From: an archaeon
Lineage (GTDB): Archaea; Hydrothermarchaeota; Hydrothermarchaeia; Hydrothermarchaeales; JALUUU01
Assembly: GCA_027021185.1 (NCBI GenBank)
Contig: JALUUU010000070.1
Location: 1 to 13,960 of the forward strand
Length of the DNA stretch: 13,960 nucleotides
Direction: 5' to 3'
In this document: piece after piece, positions 6,446 through 12,907 of the stretch
Layout of the letters: every line of letters begins with the position of its first letter
Position numbering within the stretch: position 1 is the stretch's first letter
Made by a program: the position numbers and the translations under genes
The notes under the pieces: model-generated
The model's database searches: none
What the model was told of the DNA's origin: nothing
The model's input: the letters and a program-made list of their open reading frames with translations, nothing else

Positions 6446-7226
6446 TAACAAATGGACCGTTGTTTTTGCTCTGGTATTTCTTATTCATGTCCATCTCCTG
6501 CCTCCAGTTCTTGGAGAGGAAGATCAGGTTGTTACCGAGGAGGAAATCTCAGAGCTACTGAGCAGCCTCAACAGCTGGGATAGGGTGGCAAAGGTGCTCC
6601 CCTGGTACGAGGGGAAAACTGCTGAGGTACAGGCGGTTAAAGATGAGGTTATAATTCAGTCCGCAAGGTTCATCGTGGTAAACGGGACCATCGAGAGATG
6701 CTATGTTTGTAGTCCAAGGGTTGTGGTGAGGATTGACTCCCGGAGGGTGCCCCTCGTCATAAGGCACATTGAGGCCAGAAGCATACCTAGGCTGATATAC
6801 GATGCCACAAAGGCATGGTTCAGGGTTGTTTTCCGCGAATCAACGGGGACATACAGTGATAGAGCTCCTCGTTTTCACCTAACAAACCAGGAGGTCGAGG
6901 CGATTCTTAATAGCATCAACACATGGGAAGATGTGAAGCCGATTCTGCGGAGAAATGAGGGAAGAGTCAGCAGTGTCAGCATCGTGTCGGATGGCGAAGT
7001 CTATCAAAGGGCAAAGTTCAGGGTTTCCGGGGGCCGGATAAGGCGCTGCACGTTCTGCATCTCTGACGTGGACGTGAGAATAGATGCAGCCCATGTCCAG
7101 GAAATAATAGACCATATTGAAAACCGGGACAAAGAAGGATTATTCAGGGACGCTTCCAAGGCCTGGTTCAGGGTCGGATTAAAAGGGATGACAAAGATTG
7201 TATACAGGTATTTTTATTCTCTGTAG
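6438..7226 (+). CDS. Exported two-repeat protein with one CxxC per repeat, family unknown
   Basis: A 262-residue protein that I do not recognise. It begins with a lysine, a hydrophobic core (residues 7-25) and a likely cleavage point after VLG (26), so it is probably exported. The rest is two copies of one domain with a gap-free 116-residue period. Matched pairs are W47/W163, C88/C204, C91/C207, RID 98-100/214-216, and KAWFRV 125-130/241-246. Each copy has the pattern RCxxC in its middle (RCYVC, RCTFC), which could form a disulfide or bind metal. No membrane anchor follows the repeats. The start overlaps the FKBP stop (ATGTTTAATAA), implying translational coupling, yet the two upstream products look cytoplasmic. 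The end overlaps the opposite-strand mscS gene by 13 bases. Confidence 0.8.
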   Translation: MFNNKWTVVFALVFLIHVHLLPPVLGEEDQVVTEEEISELLSSLNSWDRVAKVLPWYEGKTAEVQAVKDEVIIQSARFIVVNGTIERCYVCSPRVVVRIDSRRVPLVIRHIEARSIPRLIYDATKAWFRVVFRESTGTYSDRAPRFHLTNQEVEAILNSINTWEDVKPILRRNEGRVSSVSIVSDGEVYQRAKFRVSGGRIRRCTFCISDVDVRIDAAHVQEIIDHIENRDKEGLFRDASKAWFRVGLKGMTKIVYRYFYSL

Positions 7227-8260
7227 AGACGCACGTCCCGCTTGGGGTAGGGGATTTCGATGTTCTCCTCGGCGAACCTGCGGTATATCTCGGAGTTTAT
7301 GGAGTGAATGGTTCTTCCCTTTAGACGCGGGTCGTTGACCCAGCACAGTAACTCAAAGTTCAGGGCAGAGTCTCCGAAGGTCCGGAATCTTACTCTTGGC
7401 TCTGGTCTGGGGACGACATTTTCCTCTTTGTTGGCTATGTCAAGAAGGATCTCTTGGACCCGGTTAATGTCGCTGCCATAGCCCACCCCTATGGGCACTC
7501 TGATACGGAATCTCGGGATGGGGGCACTCTCGTTGACTATCTTGGTGTTGGCTATTATAGAGTTAGGGATGCTGATTAAGATATCGTCTCTCGTCTTTAT
7601 CCGGGTGCTCCTCACGCCTATGTCGACGACCTCGCCGCGCTCCCCTGAGTCAAGGATTATATAGTCACCTATCTTGTAGGGCCTGTCCACGAAAACACTT
7701 ATTCCTCCGAAGAAGTTCGCTATGGTGTCTTTTGCGGCAAAGGCTACGGCGAATCCGGCAATTCCGGCGGTGGCGAGTAGGGGGGTTATGTCAACCCGCC
7801 AGATAGACAGGAATATCATGCCCGCGACGACGATTATGAGTATCTTGCCGATGTTCTCGAAGAGAGGGAGCAGCTCCTTTCCGAGGCCTGTAACATCGCT
7901 TATCCGGCTTCCGATCTCGTCTATCAGGAAGCGGCTCAGCTTGAATATGACGGTTCCCCAGATGAGGAGGATGGCCGATTTCAGGATGCCTGTGACGAAG
8001 AAATTTATCTTCTCTGATGGAGCTATGAAAGCCGTGGCCAGTATTCCGCCTGTGATCACTATGGTCTTGTACACTGGCTTGTGAAGGGTGTTGATCAGTC
8101 TCTCATCTATCTCAGTCTTGGTCCTGGCTGCCAGGTCTTTCAGGAGCTTCTTGAAAAATGCGTCGGCGACCTTGCCTATTACCAAAAATATGGTGAACAC
8201 AACGGCCGCGTTAACGTAGGATGAATCTGTTATCTGAAGCATTGAGAGCTCTAACTGCAT
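7214..8260 (-). CDS. MscS-family mechanosensitive ion channel
   Basis: A 348-residue membrane protein of the small-conductance mechanosensitive channel family, which opens under membrane tension to release solutes during osmotic down-shock. Hydrophobic segments lie near residues 15-35, 68-85, 90-112 and 138-157. They are followed by the pore helix and beta domain signature: ATAGIAGFAVAFAAKDTIAN (164-183), FFGGISVFVDRPYKIGDYI, then GEVVDIGVRSTRIKTRDD and IPNSIIANTKIVN. The C-terminal alpha/beta domain ends with the typical IEIPYPKRDVRLY. The start ATG 8260 is preceded by GAGGTGA, which includes the moaA stop codon, so the gene is translated as the last member of the moa operon. A second ATG at residue 7 is possible. 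There is no evident link to cofactor synthesis, and its placement may be incidental. Confidence 0.95.
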   Translation of the reverse strand: MQLELSMLQITDSSYVNAAVVFTIFLVIGKVADAFFKKLLKDLAARTKTEIDERLINTLHKPVYKTIVITGGILATAFIAPSEKINFFVTGILKSAILLIWGTVIFKLSRFLIDEIGSRISDVTGLGKELLPLFENIGKILIIVVAGMIFLSIWRVDITPLLATAGIAGFAVAFAAKDTIANFFGGISVFVDRPYKIGDYIILDSGERGEVVDIGVRSTRIKTRDDILISIPNSIIANTKIVNESAPIPRFRIRVPIGVGYGSDINRVQEILLDIANKEENVVPRPEPRVRFRTFGDSALNFELLCWVNDPRLKGRTIHSINSEIYRRFAEENIEIPYPKRDVRLYRE

Positions 8261-8264
8261 GAAA

Positions 8265-9179
8265 TCACCTCGTAAAATAAGGTTCCCTCCGCATAACAGC
8301 CTTCATGAAGAGCTCCCTGATTCGATTGTCATCAGCGCCAGCCCGCATCTCCTTGAGGAAATCCACAAGGTTGTCCTGGCGCATTAGGCAGGGCTTGAAC
8401 TTTCCATCTGCGGTGACGCGGAGCCGGGTGCAGTGGGCGCAGAATTCCGTGTTATGCATGGGCTTAATTACCTCCACCTGGGCGCCGTTAAGGGTGTATT
8501 TTTTCCTGCCCTGCATGTGCTTCCTCACCCTGACGTTCCTGGCTTTATCCGCTATCTCCTCCTCTATCCTATCAAGGTCAAAGTAGTACTTATGAAAGAA
8601 TTCTTTATCACTGTCCACGAGTTCTATGAGTTGGAGTACAACCCCGTTTCTCGAGTATGTTTTAATCATTTCCTGGATCTCGTCGTCGTTTATCCCCTTC
8701 ATAACCACCATATTGAGCTTGATAGGATCCAGTCCAACACGCACAGCTTCGTCTATGCCTGCGATAACTTTCTCCAGCTTACCTCCCCTGGTTATCATTG
8801 AAAAAACATCTGGTCTAAGGGTGTCGAGGCTGATGTTAACCCTATTTAATCCCGCCTCTTTAAGCCTCTCAGCGTATTCCTGCAGAAAAACACCGTTGGT
8901 GGTCATGGAGACATCGCTGATCCCCTCAACGCCCGCTATTCCCTCAACGATGTCGCATACATCGCCGCGAATCAACGGCTCACCACCGGTTATTTTTACT
9001 TTTTTAACACCCAGTCCTGATGCTATCCTAACTATCCTGCTTATCTCCTGGGGTGTCATTTCTCTGCTGCTTTCCCCGAAAACCCCCTCCCTGTGGCAGT
9101 AGATGCAGTTGAGGTTGCATCGCTGAGTTATAGAGATGCGCATACTGGTCAACGGTCTGCCGAAGCTATCGGATATCAT
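8265..9179 (-). CDS. moaA: GTP 3',8-cyclase MoaA (radical SAM)
   Basis: MoaA converts GTP to (8S)-3',8-cyclo-7,8-dihydro-GTP, the first step of molybdopterin synthesis. At 304 residues it has the usual length. The radical SAM cluster motif is C21-NLN-C25-IY-C28, the SAM-binding KITGGEPL follows, and the second, substrate-binding 4Fe-4S cluster uses C247, C250 and C264 (CAHC and PCLM). The N-terminal block DSFGRPLTSMRISITQRCNL is highly characteristic. The C-terminus is RREPYFTR, and the double-glycine tail of bacterial MoaA is absent; I believe this is usual in archaeal members. Its start overlaps the Fe-S protein gene by 14 bases, and its stop is 4 bases before mscS. All steps act in the cytoplasm with MoaC, encoded upstream in the same operon. 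Confidence 0.97.
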   Translation of the reverse strand: MISDSFGRPLTSMRISITQRCNLNCIYCHREGVFGESSREMTPQEISRIVRIASGLGVKKVKITGGEPLIRGDVCDIVEGIAGVEGISDVSMTTNGVFLQEYAERLKEAGLNRVNISLDTLRPDVFSMITRGGKLEKVIAGIDEAVRVGLDPIKLNMVVMKGINDDEIQEMIKTYSRNGVVLQLIELVDSDKEFFHKYYFDLDRIEEEIADKARNVRVRKHMQGRKKYTLNGAQVEVIKPMHNTEFCAHCTRLRVTADGKFKPCLMRQDNLVDFLKEMRAGADDNRIRELFMKAVMRREPYFTR

Positions 9180-9480
9180 CCTCGTCCACCCTTATCCTAA
9201 GCTCCACCACATCACCCGCTTTCACTTCGGCCTTTTTTAGAGACGAAATCATTCCCAGGACGGATTTGGCGATGAATCCCTGAACAAAGCTGCCCACGGG
9301 GATGTCTGAGTCTCCCACCTTGATCTCTACTTTTCTACCAGCCTTTATGACGACGCAGTCCTTGAAGGATTTCTCCCCCCTAGATATAGCCTCGGCCATC
9401 TCCGCGCATCCTTTAAAGCCGCAGTCGCCGCAGTCCAGTCCCGGAAGTCTTTTCAATACGTCTTCAGGTTCCAAGGTCAT
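9166..9480 (-). CDS. Small [4Fe-4S] domain protein inside the moa operon
   Basis: A 104-residue protein. The first half carries C17-GD-C20-GFKG-C25 followed by C42, the CX2CX4CX16C spacing of the single [4Fe-4S] domain found in corrinoid/CO-dehydrogenase subunits and RnfB (Fe-S domain, PF04060 type). The second half (about 48-104) has alternating charged and hydrophobic residues with a short hydrophobic stretch (SFVQGFIAKSVLGMISSL) and is unknown to me. Its ATG overlaps the moaB stop as ATGA, and its end overlaps moaA by 14 bases, so it is translated as part of the moa set. I infer an electron-transfer or cluster-related role, perhaps delivering electrons or iron-sulfur clusters to MoaA. Nothing in the sequence proves that. 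Confidence 0.85.
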   Translation of the reverse strand: MTLEPEDVLKRLPGLDCGDCGFKGCAEMAEAISRGEKSFKDCVVIKAGRKVEIKVGDSDIPVGSFVQGFIAKSVLGMISSLKKAEVKAGDVVELRIRVDEDDIR

Positions 9481-10016
9481 TCCCTCACGTGCTTCACGAT
9501 ATGGCCGGCCTCCTTCAGGATAATTTCTAGGCCGGTCCTAACAGCATCAGGGGATCCGGGGAGGGCGAAAACCGCTATGTCGCCGCAAATCCCCGCTGTC
9601 GCCCTGCTCAGCAAAGCCGCGCTTCCCAGCTCCTCAAAGCTTATCTTCCTGAACAGCTCACCGAAGCCGTCAAGCTTCTTATCGAAAACACTCTCCAGGG
9701 CCTCTATTGTCACGTCTTTCCAGCCAATACCAGTTCCCCCGGTGGTAACTACTATGTCAGGGGCATAAGTGGCGGCGATATAGTCAAGGGTCTCCACTAT
9801 TATCCCCTCGTGATCTGGGATGATGGTGTAAAACACGACCTCGTTTCCGGACTCTTTAAGCCCGTCTATGATGAGTTTCCCTGAAACATCCTCGGTTTCA
9901 TCGAGGCTCTTGTTTTGGCTCCATAAATAATCGTATTTAGAGTCTGAGACCGTTATCACAGCCGCCCGCAGGGCCTTAGGGGCCTCTGCCTTATGTTTCT
10001 CGGTTGTTTCTCCCAT
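9477..10016 (-). CDS. moaB: MoaB/Mog-type molybdopterin adenylyltransferase
   Basis: A 179-residue protein of the MoaB/Mog/MogA fold, which in archaea adenylates molybdopterin before insertion of tungsten or molybdenum. Key segments are AAVITVSDSKYD near the N-terminus, DVSGKLIIDGLKESG, the nucleotide-binding VVTTGGTGIGWKDVTIEA, and the late FALPGSPDAVRTGLEII, where the PGSP loop closes the active site. The loop between VSDS and SGK is longer than in E. coli MoaB, which fits archaeal homologues. The ATG at 10016 lies 2 bases after the moaC stop, with GAGGAAAGGA before it. The gene overlaps the Fe-S protein by 4 bases. Whether it handles Mo or W cannot be decided here. Confidence 0.95.
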   Translation of the reverse strand: MGETTEKHKAEAPKALRAAVITVSDSKYDYLWSQNKSLDETEDVSGKLIIDGLKESGNEVVFYTIIPDHEGIIVETLDYIAATYAPDIVVTTGGTGIGWKDVTIEALESVFDKKLDGFGELFRKISFEELGSAALLSRATAGICGDIAVFALPGSPDAVRTGLEIILKEAGHIVKHVRE

Positions 10017-10018
10017 GA

Positions 10019-10480
10019 TTATCCTTTCCTCTTCTCCAGAACCCTTATCTCCCTGATCTCTGTTTCCGGATACTGTCCTCTCTCGTCCTTCTCCACCGCC
10101 TTAACCATGTCCCATATTGTTAGAAGGGCAGCGGCTACCCCTGTGATGGCCTCCATCTCGACACCGGTTTTCCCCATGCTCCGTACCTCGACCTCAGCCG
10201 CGATCTCATCGTCGTCGAAGCTGAAGTCCACATCCACGCCTGTTATGAGCAGGGGGTGGCAGAGGGGAATGATATCGGGGGTTTTCTTCACCGCCTGTAC
10301 AGCGGCTATCTGAGCGGTTGTCAGGACGTTTCCCTTCTCAATTTTCCCGGTCCTCACGAGCTCGACGGTTTCTCTTCGAAGCCTTATAGCGCCCCTGGCC
10401 CGGGCTATCCGTCTCACGTCCCTTTTCTCCCCCACCTCAACCATCCTCACCCCCCTCTCTCCAGCATGAGTAAGCTTCAT
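10019..10480 (-). CDS. moaC: Cyclic pyranopterin monophosphate synthase MoaC
   Basis: MoaC rearranges the MoaA product 3',8-cyclo-7,8-dihydro-GTP into cyclic pyranopterin monophosphate. The 153-residue protein shows RMVEVGEK near the start, the catalytic lysine region KGNVLTTAQIAA (K49), PLCHPL (H75), MGKTGVEMEAITGV (102-115) and WDMVKAVEK, with the catalytic pair D124 and K127. I place the start at ATG 10480 (MKLTHAGERG), which matches the usual archaeal N-terminus. A GTG at 10495 would add five residues but has no Shine-Dalgarno. The gene opens the moaC-moaB-FeS-moaA-mscS run. An AT-rich box in the short gap after thrS probably gives it its own promoter. Confidence 0.96.
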   Translation of the reverse strand: MKLTHAGERGVRMVEVGEKRDVRRIARARGAIRLRRETVELVRTGKIEKGNVLTTAQIAAVQAVKKTPDIIPLCHPLLITGVDVDFSFDDDEIAAEVEVRSMGKTGVEMEAITGVAAALLTIWDMVKAVEKDERGQYPETEIREIRVLEKRKG

Positions 10481-10509
10481 GGCCCTCACTTCCACCTATG
10501 TGAAAAGTA

Positions 10510-10531
10510 GGTATATGGATATTTAAAACTT
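10510..10531 (-). promoter_or_regulatory. Promoter of the moaC operon
   Basis: On the minus strand the gap after thrS contains AGTTTTAAATATCC (10517-10530) and CATATACC (10510-10517). The first would start RNA near 10497 and the second near 10487, both just before the chosen moaC ATG at 10480. The two boxes cannot be told apart without mapping. The first overlaps the last base or two of thrS, so readthrough from thrS is also possible. Confidence 0.5.
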
Positions 10532-12387
10532 TACCTGAATTTAGGACGGAGGGAGAGCTTCCTGGGAAGGGGAAGCCTTCTGAAGGGCTTTCCCTCGGTT
10601 TCTTGTTTTATCCTCTCCACGAGGGATTTTTTGTCAAGCTTCACTTGCCGTCCCTTCTCTCTCCGTATTCTAACACTGAGCTCGCCGCTTTCGATTTCCT
10701 TGGAACCCACGACCACGATATAGGGCACCCACTCTTTCTCCGCCTCTCTGATCTTCCGCTGAAGGGTCCTGTCTTCGTCGTCCAGGTCCGCCCTTATCTT
10801 CTCTTTCTCCAGGTCCTCAAGGAGCTTTTCACAGTACTCGAGATGATCCTTGGCGACGGGCACTATTCTAACCTGAACCGGAGAAAGCCAGAGAGGCAGC
10901 ATGGGCTTCTCACCTCTTTGGGCCCGCATTCCCTGAACCTCCAGAAGGGCATATAGGTTCCTGTCGATGCCACCAGATATGCTTGCGTGGAGCATCACAG
11001 GGTACTTGGCCTCGCCGTCTTCGTCGATGTACTTTATGTCGAACCTCTTAGTGTTCTCCACGTCCACCTGCACAGTGGACAGGGTGGCGGCCTTATTCAA
11101 TGCATCGTTAACGCTGAACTCGAATTTCATGACGAAGTAGAAGAAGCGCTTGTCCCACAGCTCCACGAGGATGGGCTTATCCACAAGCTCCGCCAGCTGT
11201 TTAATGAAGTCTTCATTCTCATGGTAGAAGTCTTTGACCAGCCTCATAGCCACGTCGTATTCCAGTTCCAAGTCACTCATCCATCTCATGCTCAGCTTGT
11301 ACTGGTTGATGAACTCCTCCTTGGCCTGCTCCATGTCCCTGCAGAGAGTGTGCATATCCGGCATGGTGAAGGTGCGTAGACGCTTCAACCCCGCCAGTTC
11401 ACCCCGCTGCTCCCTGCGGAAAGAGTAATGGGTGAGTTCATAGAGCTTTAACGGGAGATTCTTATAAGAGATGGTCATGTCGTGTTTCATGAGGTACTGC
11501 CCGAAGCAGGCAGCAAATCGCAGGAAATACTCCCTGTCCTCGCTCTTCACGATATACTGCCTAGCGGGGAATCTGTCAAGATAACTTCTGAGCTGCGGAT
11601 GGTCCAGGGAGTACATAATAGGGGTCTCCACCTGCATTGCACCGTAATCAAGGAGGATGTTGGTCACGTGCTCCTCCAGAAGTTTCTTTATGAGGTTTCC
11701 CTTTGGATACCATCGCAGATTACCCGGGTCGCTGCCCGGCTCATAATCCACGAGCTCGTGCTCTTTCATCAGTCTTATATGGGGGGGCTCCCGATTCATC
11801 AAGCGCGTGCCCGAGGTCTCGTACTCATAGAAGATCTTCAGACTGGGAAACGGGGAAAAATCGAATTCATCGGCAGGTATCAACTTCCCATCATGAAGGA
11901 CATACCATTTAGACCGAAGTTTTTTCTCGGCTTTAAGGGCCTTAGAGACCTTCTCTTTTTCCTCTCCAACGATGACCCCTCTGGAGAGCTCTGACAGGGG
12001 GTGACCCTTGCATCGGATCTCGAAGCTCTTATACCATCCGAAGGGGGCTCGCATCACCTCATAGCCTTTTTTCGCGAGCTCTGCCTCAATCCCCTTTAAA
12101 ACGATAGTTGCCGTCTTAGGGGACGACAGGGAGGAACTCAGATGAGCGTAGGGATAAACAACTATCCTCTCGGCGCCTACTTTTTTGTATACGTCCTCTA
12201 TCTCCTCGGCGGCCAACTTAGCCGCCCTCAAGGGATCGTCTCCGTCGCCTTCTTCCACGGCGATAAAAGCCACGAGGGCTTCTTTGAATTCTCCTTCTCT
12301 CTGACCTTCCTCTACTTCCTCAGCCACCCTTGTCTTGCTCTTGGCCTCGTATCTCATGTAGTCCGCATGTATCAGGAGAATCTTCAT
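10531..12387 (-). CDS. thrS: Threonyl-tRNA synthetase, euryarchaeal type with editing domain
   Basis: This 618-residue class II synthetase charges tRNA-Thr. Residues 1-140 (MKILLIHADYMRYEAKSK to GWYKSFEIRCKGHPLSELSR) form the archaeal D-aminoacyl-tRNA deacylase-like editing domain, which removes mischarged serine; the bacterial TGS and SAD domains are absent. The catalytic core follows. Motif 2 is YELTHYSFRREQRGEL, motif 3 is ASISGGIDRNLYALLE, and the zinc ligands are the Cys of AACFGQY, the His of MKHDMT and the His of MLHASISGG. The last 110 residues are the anticodon-binding domain (QVRIVPVAKDHLEYCE onward) and a basic tail. I chose ATG 12387 because AAGGTG lies six bases before it and the protein then begins with the conserved MKILLIHAD; GTG 12396 would be inside the leader. 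It is complete, with no missing key residue seen. Confidence 0.98.
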   Translation of the reverse strand: MKILLIHADYMRYEAKSKTRVAEEVEEGQREGEFKEALVAFIAVEEGDGDDPLRAAKLAAEEIEDVYKKVGAERIVVYPYAHLSSSLSSPKTATIVLKGIEAELAKKGYEVMRAPFGWYKSFEIRCKGHPLSELSRGVIVGEEKEKVSKALKAEKKLRSKWYVLHDGKLIPADEFDFSPFPSLKIFYEYETSGTRLMNREPPHIRLMKEHELVDYEPGSDPGNLRWYPKGNLIKKLLEEHVTNILLDYGAMQVETPIMYSLDHPQLRSYLDRFPARQYIVKSEDREYFLRFAACFGQYLMKHDMTISYKNLPLKLYELTHYSFRREQRGELAGLKRLRTFTMPDMHTLCRDMEQAKEEFINQYKLSMRWMSDLELEYDVAMRLVKDFYHENEDFIKQLAELVDKPILVELWDKRFFYFVMKFEFSVNDALNKAATLSTVQVDVENTKRFDIKYIDEDGEAKYPVMLHASISGGIDRNLYALLEVQGMRAQRGEKPMLPLWLSPVQVRIVPVAKDHLEYCEKLLEDLEKEKIRADLDDEDRTLQRKIREAEKEWVPYIVVVGSKEIESGELSVRIRREKGRQVKLDKKSLVERIKQETEGKPFRRLPLPRKLSLRPKFR

Positions 12388-12407
12388 GCACAGCACCTTA
12401 AGGAAAC

Positions 12408-12422
12408 ATGAATATAAAGGTT
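12408..12422. promoter_or_regulatory. Compact divergent promoter between thrS and the UPF0047 gene
   Basis: Only 52 bases separate the two divergent starts. The box AATATAAAGG (12411-12420) reads as a TATA element on the plus strand and as CCTTTATATT on the minus strand. On the plus strand it predicts an RNA start close to the ATG at 12440, a nearly leaderless message without a Shine-Dalgarno. On the minus strand it predicts a start close to 12390, whereas the thrS Shine-Dalgarno lies at about 12394-12399. The real thrS start site may therefore be a little further upstream. Confidence 0.45.
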
Positions 12423-12439
12423 TTCTGATATTACTTATT

Positions 12440-12844
12440 ATGCTTCACAGAAAAGCCATTTCTCTGAGCACATCCCGGGCCACTCAGTTCATCGACATCA
12501 CTGGAGAAGTTGAGAAGGCTCTGCGGGAATCAGGAATTAAAGAGGGGATAGCAACTGTCTACACGAGACACACAACAACCGCAGTATTCGTAAACGAGGG
12601 TGAATCAGGTCTCCTACGGGACTATAAACGCCTTCTGAGCCTTGTGCCTGAGGGCGCTGGCTATGAGCACGACAGAATCGACAGAAACGCTCACGCCCAT
12701 TTAAGGGCCGTGCTTCTTGGAGGCAGTGTGGCCATACCCGTGGTAAACGGGGGATTGGACCTTGGCACATGGCAGCGGGTATTCTTTGCAGAACTCGACG
12801 GCCCCAGGCAGAGGAGAGTGGTTGTTCAGGTTATCGGGGAATAA
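12440..12844 (+). CDS. UPF0047 / YjbQ family protein
   Basis: A 134-residue member of the small single-domain UPF0047 (YjbQ) family, found in all domains of life. Signature segments are ATVYTRHTTTAVFVNEGESGLLRD, YEHDR, the His-rich RNAHAHLRAVLLGGSVAIPV, and GGLDLGTWQRVFFAELDGPR, which together place conserved His and acidic residues around one site. E. coli YjbQ has been reported to have weak thiamin-phosphate synthase activity, but the true function of the family remains open. The ATG 12440 was chosen because the family begins MLxRKxISLxT. An in-frame upstream ATG at 12386 would run through the thrS leader and is unlikely. No Shine-Dalgarno is visible, which fits a leaderless mRNA from the box at 12411-12420. 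Confidence 0.93.
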   Translation: MLHRKAISLSTSRATQFIDITGEVEKALRESGIKEGIATVYTRHTTTAVFVNEGESGLLRDYKRLLSLVPEGAGYEHDRIDRNAHAHLRAVLLGGSVAIPVVNGGLDLGTWQRVFFAELDGPRQRRVVVQVIGE

Positions 12845-12907
12845 TCTGCGAAGCTTTTTAATGTGCTGAACGGAAATCCTTAACTGTTCAGAGCAGAGCA
12901 CAGGAAA
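12845..12907 (+). promoter_or_regulatory. Intergenic gap with possible HD-gene promoter
   Basis: The short gap contains AGCTTTTTAATG (12852-12863), AT-rich enough to be a TATA-like box with an RNA start near 12885, about 20 bases before the HD gene. The same T-run could instead end the UPF0047 transcript. Nothing in the sequence decides between these. Confidence 0.35.

Noticed and set aside
7722..8084. Plus-strand frame antisense to mscS
   Set aside because: The opposite strand encodes a clear full-length MscS channel; this frame is a by-product of its codon usage.
10481..10495. GTG start extending moaC by five residues
   Set aside because: No Shine-Dalgarno precedes it, and archaeal MoaC proteins usually begin close to the downstream ATG.
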